DNA from: Ponticoccus litoralis
GTDB taxonomy: Bacteria > Pseudomonadota > Alphaproteobacteria > Rhodobacterales > Rhodobacteraceae
Direction: 5' to 3'
Assembly (NCBI RefSeq): GCF_039769985.1
Contig: NZ_JBDNCH010000002.1
Span: 1,612,001 to 1,676,000, forward strand
DNA: 64,000 nucleotides
Shown: piece after piece, positions 56,293 to 64,000 of the stretch
Layout of the letters: every line of letters starts with the position of its first letter
How positions within the stretch are numbered: the stretch's first letter is position 1
Position numbers and translations under genes: made by a program
Notes under the pieces: model-generated
Databases searched by the model: none
Seen by the model: only the letters and a program-made list of their open reading frames with translations
What the model was told of the DNA's origin: nothing

Positions 56293-56721
56293 TCAGGCCG
56301 GATCGCCTGAGCTGGACCGGCGCAGGATGCCAAGCGCATCCAGCCTGTCCGCATCCGTTTTCAACTGTTTTGCCCGCGCGGCGCGCTGCTGATCCTCGAT
56401 CAGGGCGGCAGCCGCCTGCGCCCGCGAAAAAGCCCGGCGCGCGCGGGACAGGCTGTCGTCCTCGCGGGCCTGCGCCAGCGCCATGTGGCGCAAAAGCTCG
56501 GCCCGCTTCTGCACCAGCCAGCCCTGCCAGAGCGTATCCGCCCCGATCTGTTGCCGCGCGGTGACGGTTTCGCCATCCGCCAGCGCCGCTTCGCGCAGCG
56601 CATCCATCTGCGTCAGCGACAAATCGAGCGCCGCGACCTCCTGTCGGTGGCCCCGGACCTTCTTCAGCTCGGTCTCGAGCAGGATCTGGGTGATCGTCGC
56701 CAGCTGCGCATAATCCGTCAT
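56293..56721 (-). CDS. Small coiled-coil protein downstream of flhB
   Basis: A 142-residue, highly helical protein rich in Ala, Arg, Glu and Gln (ELKKVRGHRQEVAALDLSLT, then RRAFSRAQAAAALIEDQQRA) with strong coiled-coil character and no signal peptide. Its start overlaps the flhB stop, so it is made with the export apparatus. FliJ-like size and composition suggest an export chaperone, but no diagnostic motif is seen and the assignment is open. Confidence 0.65.
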   Translation of the reverse strand: MTDYAQLATITQILLETELKKVRGHRQEVAALDLSLTQMDALREAALADGETVTARQQIGADTLWQGWLVQKRAELLRHMALAQAREDDSLSRARRAFSRAQAAAALIEDQQRAARAKQLKTDADRLDALGILRRSSSGDPA

Positions 56722-57813
56722 TTCCAGCCCCTCTGCCCGGCCTTGCGGCGCATCGCCTCTGCAAAACGGATCGCCGCCGCGACCGTACCGGTAGTGATCT
56801 ATCGCGATCTGTTCGCCGATCCGGGTCGTGGCGAACAAAGCCCGGGCGGTCGGCGGGTCCGAATGGATCGGCACCTGCGCCGCCTGCGCGGCCTCGCGGA
56901 TGCGGGCCGCCACCATGTCCTTGCCCTTGGCCACGCAGACCGGCGCCGACCCGGGCAACCGGTCCCATGTCAGCGCCACCGCGTAATGCGTCGGGTTCAC
57001 GATGACCACATCGGCGCCGGGCACGTCCTGCATCATCCGGTTCAGCGCCAGTTCCTGCGCCTTCATCCGGCGCTGCGCCTTGACATGCGGATCGCCCTCG
57101 ACCTCCTTCATCTCGTCGCGCAACTCCTTGAGGGTCATGCGGTTCTTCCGGTGGTGCTCGGCGCGCTGCCAGAACGCGTCGATGGCCCCGATGACCATGG
57201 CGATCAGCACGACGATGAAGAGGAACCGCATCATGAGGTCCAGCATCGTCAGCACGACCTGCGCCGGGGTGCCGCGCAAAGAGCCGGTGATCACGTCCAG
57301 CTGCCCGCGCAGGAAGAGCGCCAGCAGGATCGAATAGACCGTCAGCTTGACGAAGCTCTTGAAGAACTCGAACAGACCCCGGCGCCCGTATTTGTTCTTG
57401 GCGTTCTCGATCGGGTTCACCCGGCTGACCTTGAAGGCGAGTTTCGAGCCGGTGAAGACGACGCCCCGCATTGCGAGCAAGGTCAGCAGGACAAATCCTG
57501 CCGGAACCAGCAGGATCGGCATCACCGGTGTCAGCCCCGCCGCGATCAGCGACCCGGCGGGGGCTGTCGCGCCCTCGCGGAAGAAAAGCGCCTCAAGCCG
57601 GTCGGGCTGCTCGATCAGCGGCAGCAGGGCCTCGGCAAAGCCGCGCAGGCAATATCCGCCGACCGCCGTCGCGCACAGCAACAGCCCAAGGTAGGCCATC
57701 GCGGTCTGAAGATCCGCCGTGCGCGGGATCTCGCCCTTCTTGCGCGCCTCTTCCAGCTTGCGTTGCGAGGGTTCGTGGCTCTTTTCGGCGCCGTCGTCTT
57801 CACTTCCCGCCAT
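56718..57813 (-). CDS. flhB: Flagellar export switch protein FlhB (one frameshift)
   Basis: 364 residues: N-terminal EKSHEPSQRKLEEARKKGEI, four membrane helices, and the autocleavage site NPTHYAVAL in DVVIVNPTHYAVALTWD. An extra T at 56786 (CG[T]ACCG) replaces the last about 20 residues with another frame; restored reading is IGEQIAIDHYRxVAAAIRFA and ends QRGWK. Four-gene minus-strand export operon motA, unknown, flhA, fliR, flhB. Confidence 0.92.
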
Positions 57814-57818
57814 GGCCG

Positions 57819-58586
57819 CTACCGGAACGGCGCGGTGATGAAGGCATCGAAGGCCTGCAACCAGACCGTCAACAGGACCGGCGCCGCCACCAGAAGCAGG
57901 GCGATGGACCCGAAGGTGATGACCGGGGCGCCGACAAAGGCCACCATGAGCTGCGGCATCGCCTTGTTGATGACCCCCAGCGTCAGGTTGTACAAGACCG
58001 ACAGAATGACGAAGGGCGCCGCGAGGGTGAAACCAAGCGCAAAGCTCTGGCTGACCCTTTCGCGCCCGGCCTCTGCCGGGGCCGTGGCGCTGGGGAAGGA
58101 CAGCGCCGGGATCAGCTCGTACGAGAGGATCAGGAAGGCCGCCGCCTTGACGTGGAACCCGCTCAGCATCAGCAGCGCCAGCGCCGCGGTCGTCAGGATG
58201 TGGCCCAGCGCGGGCAGCGGATCCAGGCCCCGGGCGCCCATGATCTGCGACAGCGAGGTCGATTGCGCCGCAATGGCGCCCGCCGTCTGCAGGGCCAGCA
58301 CGAAGAGCCGCAGCATCAGGCCAAGGAAAAGACCCGCCACACTCTCTGTCAGAAGCGCGTGCACCGCCGCCCCCGGGCCGGGCTCTGGCAGGTCGATCTG
58401 TGGCAGGACAGCGGGCGCCACGGCGGCGGTCAGCATGAGGCCGATGACCAGCCGCAGGCGGACAGAGATCACCCGCTCTCCCAGACCCGGCAGCACGGCC
58501 ATGGTGGCGCCGACGCGCAGGAAGACGATCAGCGCGCCCCAAAGCGAGCCGAAGACCGGCTCGATCAAGGGCAGCAGGTCGATCAC
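57819..58586 (-). CDS. fliR: Flagellar export apparatus protein FliR
   Basis: A 255-residue polytopic protein (five to six helices) with FVLALQTAGAIAAQSTSLSQ and the conserved FLVGAP-like segment LMVAFVGAPVITFGSIALLL. Translation begins at GTG 58586, which overlaps the flhA stop (GTGA), so translational coupling is likely. It lies 5 bp before flhB. Confidence 0.9.
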   Translation of the reverse strand: MIDLLPLIEPVFGSLWGALIVFLRVGATMAVLPGLGERVISVRLRLVIGLMLTAAVAPAVLPQIDLPEPGPGAAVHALLTESVAGLFLGLMLRLFVLALQTAGAIAAQSTSLSQIMGARGLDPLPALGHILTTAALALLMLSGFHVKAAAFLILSYELIPALSFPSATAPAEAGRERVSQSFALGFTLAAPFVILSVLYNLTLGVINKAMPQLMVAFVGAPVITFGSIALLLVAAPVLLTVWLQAFDAFITAPFR

Positions 58587-60659
58587 GCGGCCACCACGCC
58601 AACAAGCGCCGGCCGCGCCTCCAGCCCGACCTCTTCGAAGGACATGACCGGGTTCGTCAGGCCCTTGGCGGTCATCACGGTCCGCAAAAAGCGCCGGCGC
58701 CGGGCAGAGGTGATCAGGGCGGCGGAAACGCCACGGTCCGCCGCCTCGGCGATCGTCGTGGCCAGCCCGCTGCACAGCGCCTCGAACCGGTCCGGCGGCA
58801 GGGCCACGTCCAGCGCGCCATGGCTGCCTTCGATCTGGTAGGACAGGAAGGTTTCTTCCCATTCCGGGGCAAGCTGGATCAGCGGGATGGTCCCGTCCTC
58901 GCGCCGCAAATTGGCCACCAACTGGAATCCCAGCCTTTGCCGAACATGTTCGCAGATCGGCTCTGGCTGGCTTTGCTGGCCGCGCATCTCGGCAATGGTT
59001 TCAAGGATCAGCGGCAGGTTCCGGATCGAGACCTGCTCGTCCAGCAAAAGCCTCAGGACCTGAAGCAGCGTATCCATCTGCACCTTTTCCGGGATCAGTT
59101 CGTCCAGCAGCTTGCGGTTCGCTTCGGCGCGATTCTGGTTGGTCAGCGAGACCATTTCGTCCAGCAGGCGCCGCAGCGCCTTCAGGGTCAGCAGGCGGCC
59201 AAAGTTGCGACGGATGATCTCCAGCAGATGGGTCGCCAGAACCTCGGTCGGGGTGACGATGGTCGCGCCGGTGATCGCGGCCTTTTCCTGATCCTCGGGG
59301 CGGATCCAGCGCGCCGGGGCGCCATAGACGGGTTCGGTCACATCCTTGCCGCCCGGCAGCGACGTGGAGGCCTCCGGCAAGAGCGCCAGAACCGAATCCG
59401 GGTTCAGGAGGCCGCGCGCCATTTCGACCCCGTGGATGCGGATGACATAGGTCCCCGTCGGCAGGGCGGGCGCGTCGGTCAGACGGATTTCGGGCAGGAT
59501 CAGCCCGAAGTGCGAGGCGATATGTGTGCGCATGTTGGCAATCCGCACGTCGAGACCCGTGCCCGGATCCAGCGCCATGTTCACCAGGTCCGGGGCGAAC
59601 TCGACATGGATGTCGTCGAGGTCGAGGACATCGCCCATGACCTGCCCGGCGGGGGCCAGCGGCTCTTCCTCTGCATCGTCGTGCCGCGGCGCCTCTGGCT
59701 TGCGCGTCGCCATGCGCCGGGCAAGAAACCCCAGCACCGCCGCACCGGCCATGAAGGGCAGGAAGGGCAGCCCGGGCACCAGCGCGAAAAGCGCCATGAG
59801 TACCCCGACGGCCAGCAGGGCGGAAGGGTGCTTGCCAAGCTGCGACACCACCGCCACGTCGGTTGCGCCGGTGGCACCGCCGCGCGCCAGAAGAAGACCG
59901 GCAGCGATGGAAATGATCACTGCGGGGATCTGTGACACCAGCCCGTCACCAACGGTCAGGATGGCGTAGGTTTCCAGCGCGCTGGACAGCGGCATGCCGT
60001 GAACGACCGACCCCATGATGACGCCCATCACGAGGTTCAGCGCCGTGATCAGCAGGCCCGCGACCGCGTCGCCCTTGACGAATTTCGAAGCGCCGTCGAG
60101 CGAGCCGAAGAAGGTTGTCTCCTGTTGTTCGGTCTCGCGGCGGCGCTTGGCCTCGGCGTGATCGATGGCGCCGGCGGACATATCCGCGTCGATGGCAAGC
60201 TGCTTGCCGGGCATCCCGTCCAGCGCGAAGCGGGCCGAGACCTCGGCCATTCGGGCCGATCCCTTGGTGATCACGGCGAAATTCACGATCATCAGAACGC
60301 CGAAGACCACGAGGCCCAGGAAAACGCTGCCGCCCATGACGAAGTTGGCAAAGCCCTCGGATAACCTCTCCGGCGGCATGCGTTCCGGTGTGCCCCTCGC
60401 CGATGATCAGCTTGGTCGAACTGACGTTCAGCGACAGGCGCAGCATCAGGGAGGTCAGGAGGATCGTCGGAAAGGCCGAGAAATCCAGAGGCCGCTCGAT
60501 GAACAACGTGACCGTGAAGATCAGGATCGCCAGTCCGAAGGATGCGGCAAGGCCCACGTCCAGCACCCAGGACGGCATGGGCAGGATCATCATGACGATC
60601 ACCGCCATGAGGGCCAGCGCCATGAGGATTGTCGGCTTGAAAAGCGTGTTGGCCTGCAT
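58583..60659 (-). CDS. flhA: Flagellar export gate protein FlhA (one frameshift)
   Basis: 691 residues after removing one G at 60359-60360, which separates VSSTKLIIGEGHTGTHAAGE and VIEGFANFVMGGSVFLGLV. Eight membrane helices, the FHIPEP-like FAVITKGSARMAEVSARF, and a cytoplasmic domain with LILETIAEMRGQQ are present. FlhA binds export chaperones and forms the nonameric gate. Confidence 0.93.
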
Positions 60660-60798
60660 CGCTACCGCCCCTCCCCGCCGGGATTGGCCGGAGAGACGCT
60701 TTGATCCCTAAGCCGGTAGCGGGCTTGCGGGCCCCTGATGTCGTTTCTTGCCATTTCTTGGCCTCTGGTACAGGTTCTGTGCCCCGTGTTTGGGTGGG

Positions 60799-63096
60799 TT
60801 ATCCTTCGTTTCCGGTGAGTTTCGTCGCCTCCAGCAGGGCGCGGATCTTTTCCCTAGTATCGACGCTGGCCCGGGACAGCCCTTCCGCGGCAGCAAGGCT
60901 GGGGTTCGCGACATCGATGTCGTCGGGCGGGGACCGGATCAGCGCCGCGGCCTGTGCCAGAGCGTCCTCCGACCCGTCGGCGACAGATCCCCAGTCGCCC
61001 GAAAGCCAGGCCGCCTGACGGGCAAGCGCCTCTTCGCCCAGTTCCGAATACATGCGGCCCGCCAGTTCGTGATCACCCATGTGATCACGCAGCTCGGCCC
61101 GCAGCCGGGTCACCTCTTCGCCGGTCTGCCCGATCAGGATGATTTCGGCTTCCTCGTGCCGCCCGAGATCCAGCAAAGCCCCGGCCCGAAGGATCGCCGC
61201 CTCGGGGCCGACCAAACTGGCCGAGGGGATCATCGCAAGCTGGTTGAGCGCCGCATCCGGCAAGCCGGTTGCCGGGAACCGCTGCGCGATGGCCAGCACG
61301 GTCCGATCCCGCGCCGGGCGGAAACCCGTCTGAAGATCCCGCATCGCCAGTTTCAGAAAGGTCAGGTCATCCGCCCGCTCGACAACAGCCTCCACCGCCA
61401 CATTCCGCATGGCACCCATGACATCCTCCGGAACATAGGTCCCGTCGGCATCCGAGATGCGGTCATGCGCAGCCTGAAAGGCATCGTTCAGCAACAAGGC
61501 GGTGACATGGGCCTTCCAGAATTCCGGCCCCTCCTCGCTGTTGCGGAACTCGACCGAGAAAGCATCCGCAAGCTCCACGAGGTATCCGGGCACGGGCTTG
61601 CCTGCGGTACGCGCCAGTTCGATGGAGGCAAGGACGGCCTCTGGTGATTCCGGTCCTGCCCCGGTGGCGAGACTCCGCAGAGGGGCCTCTGCCGCGCCGA
61701 GATTACCCTGATGCAGATCCAGTTGCGCCCGGCCAAGCGCGATGCTGTCGGTCTCCTCTCCCTTGGACCGCTGCAACCGGTTCAGGACGTCGCGCGCCGC
61801 GCCGGGATAGCCCGCCCCCGACAGTCGATTGGCCAGTACCGGCCCCAGATGTTCGCGCAGGTGGATCGGCAGGCTCTCATATCCCCGCAGGACAGCGGCG
61901 GTATCGACAAGATGGCTGCCCGGGTCCTCGGGCAGGGCAATGACGGCCCAAAGCGCCGCGTCGCCCGGGCAATTCGTCTGGCCGCCGAACAATCCCGTGG
62001 GATCTGATCGGTGATCCATCAGGTAGGACAGCGCCTTCAAGGCCTCGGTCCCGTCGTCCGCGGACAAGTTCAATGTCGCGCGCGCCTCTGCCCCGAAACC
62101 GAAATGCAGCAAGCTCTTGGCGTAGGACACAAGCGCCGCTTCATCGATCCGGTCGAATTCCCCGAAGACCAGGCCTCGGCGATGCGCCAGAACGGCGTTG
62201 ATATCCCTTCCCGGCGCGACCCATTGAGCAACCCGGAGGGATTCGTCGGAAATGCAAGACAAGCCGCCCACCTGAATCCGTCGCCTGCCCGCTGCGGTGT
62301 GATCCACGTCGGACAGGCCTGCGGCCAACTGTTGCACGATATCTCCATCCGGGTCGGCATCGGCGGTGTCTTTGGCGTCGCGGCCAGCAGGTTGGTCGGC
62401 TGACGTCGCCGGGAAATGCGGCTTCGAAGCAACCGCTGCGGTCAGAATGCCCTCGGTTGCGGCGGCTGCGAGGTCGGCGGCAATCTGGTCGCCGATTGCC
62501 ATAGCGTCGGACATGTCCCGAACCGGCTCACCGGTCGCGACAGCGTCTTGGTGCGAGGTCGGTGGCCTGCCCGCCGGAAGGCGCGGCAACAAGGGATCGG
62601 CGGTTCGGGCGGGGCCGATGCCGGGAATGCCATCGACCCGCACCCGCGAAAGATCGCCTGCCAGCCCGGCATCCGCCGGACCGGACAGCCCGGGCGCCCC
62701 GGCGGCAGGTTTGTCCGCAACATCTTCCGCCGGATCCGCTGCGCGAATGTCCAGGACCAGCATCCTGTCCCGCAGTACAAATGCCTCGACATCACAGGCA
62801 CAGGCCAGCGCAAGGGTCACGCTGCTGCCACCCTCCGCCGCGTTGATGCTGGCAAGACGATCGCGATCGATCCGGTCGAAGACGCGCGACAGGTCAAATC
62901 CCAGCCCCTCTGCGTCAAGATCCAGCCTGACCCGCCGCTCTTCCGGCACCTGATCCAGTGTCCAGCCAAGGCCCGGCGGAACGTCGAAGACAAGCCGGGT
63001 GAACGCGCCATGTTCGCCGCTTCGGACAGCAACCGTTTGGGCAAGCAGATGGCCCGGCAGAAGCCACGCCAGAATGACCAGCGCAAGCCGCATCAC
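60799..63096 (-). CDS. Large exported protein of unknown function between motA and flhA
   Basis: A 765-residue protein. The signal peptide is LALVILAWLLPGHLLAQT. An AMIN-like beta domain (TRLVFDVPPGLGWTLDQVPE, RRVRLDLDAEGLG) covers about residues 20-120. A low-complexity Ala/Asp-rich linker is followed by a helical-repeat C-terminal half (SEL1/TPR-like, for example VLNRLQRSKGEETDSIALGR). It overlaps the motA stop by 4 bp, so it is coupled to the stator gene. AMIN domains bind peptidoglycan, so a periplasmic stator- or cell-wall-linked motor accessory is a reasonable guess only. Confidence 0.72.
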   Translation of the reverse strand: MMRLALVILAWLLPGHLLAQTVAVRSGEHGAFTRLVFDVPPGLGWTLDQVPEERRVRLDLDAEGLGFDLSRVFDRIDRDRLASINAAEGGSSVTLALACACDVEAFVLRDRMLVLDIRAADPAEDVADKPAAGAPGLSGPADAGLAGDLSRVRVDGIPGIGPARTADPLLPRLPAGRPPTSHQDAVATGEPVRDMSDAMAIGDQIAADLAAAATEGILTAAVASKPHFPATSADQPAGRDAKDTADADPDGDIVQQLAAGLSDVDHTAAGRRRIQVGGLSCISDESLRVAQWVAPGRDINAVLAHRRGLVFGEFDRIDEAALVSYAKSLLHFGFGAEARATLNLSADDGTEALKALSYLMDHRSDPTGLFGGQTNCPGDAALWAVIALPEDPGSHLVDTAAVLRGYESLPIHLREHLGPVLANRLSGAGYPGAARDVLNRLQRSKGEETDSIALGRAQLDLHQGNLGAAEAPLRSLATGAGPESPEAVLASIELARTAGKPVPGYLVELADAFSVEFRNSEEGPEFWKAHVTALLLNDAFQAAHDRISDADGTYVPEDVMGAMRNVAVEAVVERADDLTFLKLAMRDLQTGFRPARDRTVLAIAQRFPATGLPDAALNQLAMIPSASLVGPEAAILRAGALLDLGRHEEAEIILIGQTGEEVTRLRAELRDHMGDHELAGRMYSELGEEALARQAAWLSGDWGSVADGSEDALAQAAALIRSPPDDIDVANPSLAAAEGLSRASVDTREKIRALLEATKLTGNEG

Positions 63097-63962
63097 GCGG
63101 CCTCCTGCTTGACCGATTTCAGCGCCTCCTCAAGATCCTCGAAGCTGGGCCGGAAGTGATTTGGCGTGTTCTGGCGCCCGACCTCGATACAGATGTTGGT
63201 GGCATGATTGTGGAGGTTGGCAATCAGCACTTCGCGGATCAGGTGGTAGAAGTGCATGTCCTCTTCCGCGACCGCCTTCACCTTGGCGGCGAAGGGGCCA
63301 ACGAACCCGTAGGCCAGGAAAACGCCGAGGAAGGTGCCCACGAGCGCACCACCGATCATCTTGCCCAGCACCTCGGGCGGCTGGTCGATCGAGGCCATCG
63401 TCTTGATCACACCCAGAACGGCCGCGACGATGCCCAGCGCCGGCAGCGCATCCGCCATGGCCTGTAACGCGTGGGCGCTGTGACCGCCGTGGTGCGACAT
63501 GGCGTCGAGCCGCTTGTCCAGCACCTCTTCGACCTGATGCGGATCGTCGTAGTTCATCGAGACAGAGCGCATGGTGTCGCAGATCAGCTCCATCGCGTAT
63601 CTGTCCCCGGCGATCTTCGGGTACTTCCCGAAAATGCTGGAGTCCGCCGGAGCCTCGATATGCTCTTCGATGGCCACCGGGTTCTGACGGGCCAGACGGA
63701 TCAGTTCGAACAGCAGGCACAGCAGATCCCGGTAGTCGTCGGGCTTCCACTTGGCCCCCCTGAAGACCTTGCCGATGTCCTTCAGCGCCTGTTTGACCGT
63801 GCCGCCATCATTGCTGATCAGAAAGGCACCGGCGGCGGCCCCCCCGATCATCATGAATTCGAAGGGCAGCGCCTTGAGGATGATCCCGAGCTTTCCGCCC
63901 GCTGCCATGTACCCACCAAAGACCATGGCGAAGATCACGACGATACCGATGATTCCGAGCAT
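63093..63962 (-). CDS. motA: Flagellar motor stator protein MotA
   Basis: A 289-residue proton-channel subunit with four membrane helices. MLGIIGIVVIFAMVFGGYMA starts the first, LPALGIVAAVLGVIKTMASI and ALVGTFLGVFLAYGFVGPFA form the last pair, and a cytoplasmic loop lies between. It is the first gene in this window of the minus-strand export operon; motB is not seen in the remaining 38 bp, so it is elsewhere. Confidence 0.93.
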   Translation of the reverse strand: MLGIIGIVVIFAMVFGGYMAAGGKLGIILKALPFEFMMIGGAAAGAFLISNDGGTVKQALKDIGKVFRGAKWKPDDYRDLLCLLFELIRLARQNPVAIEEHIEAPADSSIFGKYPKIAGDRYAMELICDTMRSVSMNYDDPHQVEEVLDKRLDAMSHHGGHSAHALQAMADALPALGIVAAVLGVIKTMASIDQPPEVLGKMIGGALVGTFLGVFLAYGFVGPFAAKVKAVAEEDMHFYHLIREVLIANLHNHATNICIEVGRQNTPNHFRPSFEDLEEALKSVKQEAA

Positions 63963-64000
63963 TCCCGGTCTCCTGAACTGGCCCTGCCCGACACTCGCAG

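Overview
The window is about 64 kb of GC-rich DNA from an alphaproteobacterium, most likely a Rhodobacteraceae (Roseobacter-group) chromosome. The evidence is the rpsT-dnaA-dnaN-recF-gyrB neighbourhood, a flagellar cluster with the alphaproteobacterial regulators FlaF and FlbT, a complete beta-hydroxyaspartate cycle operon with its IclR-type regulator, and a Roseobacter-like codon and GC profile. Species cannot be assigned by eye.

Layout. (1) 1-14632: purine and glyoxylate metabolism. The end of xdhB, xdhC, an NCS2 purine permease, guanine deaminase, malate synthase G and ureidoglycine aminohydrolase are followed by bhcR and bhcABCD and then a GAPDH-like gene. Read as one pathway, guanine and xanthine are imported and degraded through ureides to glyoxylate, which is assimilated by malate synthase or the beta-hydroxyaspartate cycle. 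(2) 14868-24646: a phosphate-themed locus resembling the uncharacterised 'GAK system'. It has a CofD-like protein, a PhoU-APH kinase fusion, an ATP-grasp enzyme, an HprK-like kinase, a SixA-like histidine phosphatase, a metallophosphoesterase and an amphi-Trp protein. It is joined to a ribbon-helix-helix protein, a CYTH-like/CHAD protein and a ParA ATPase. This is the best candidate in the window for an undescribed system. (3) 24948-31607: a QseBC/PmrAB-like two-component system divergent from an operon of DsbD, a TlpA-like protein, two L,D-transpeptidases and a DsbA-like protein. (4) 31867-43424: replication and housekeeping genes (gyrB, recF, dnaN, dnaA, rpsT, enoyl-CoA hydratase, mutM, ubiE, ubiB). 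(5) 43641-63962: flagellar genes in both orientations, including flgD, fliK, the flagellin with flaF/flbT, fliI, flgBC-fliEQ-flgFGAH-fliL and motA-flhA-fliR-flhB.

Sequence quality. At least 27 one- or two-base indels interrupt otherwise intact genes, among them gyrB (two), rpsT, ubiB, flhA, flhB, fliI and the flagellin. Essential genes cannot be pseudogenes, so I read these as sequence errors and give the full restored spans. They are not random: about eleven are extra bases inside CGRCCG, two are GGC[A]CTGG, and most of the others are homopolymer length changes. No tRNA, rRNA, CRISPR array, IS element or prophage was seen.
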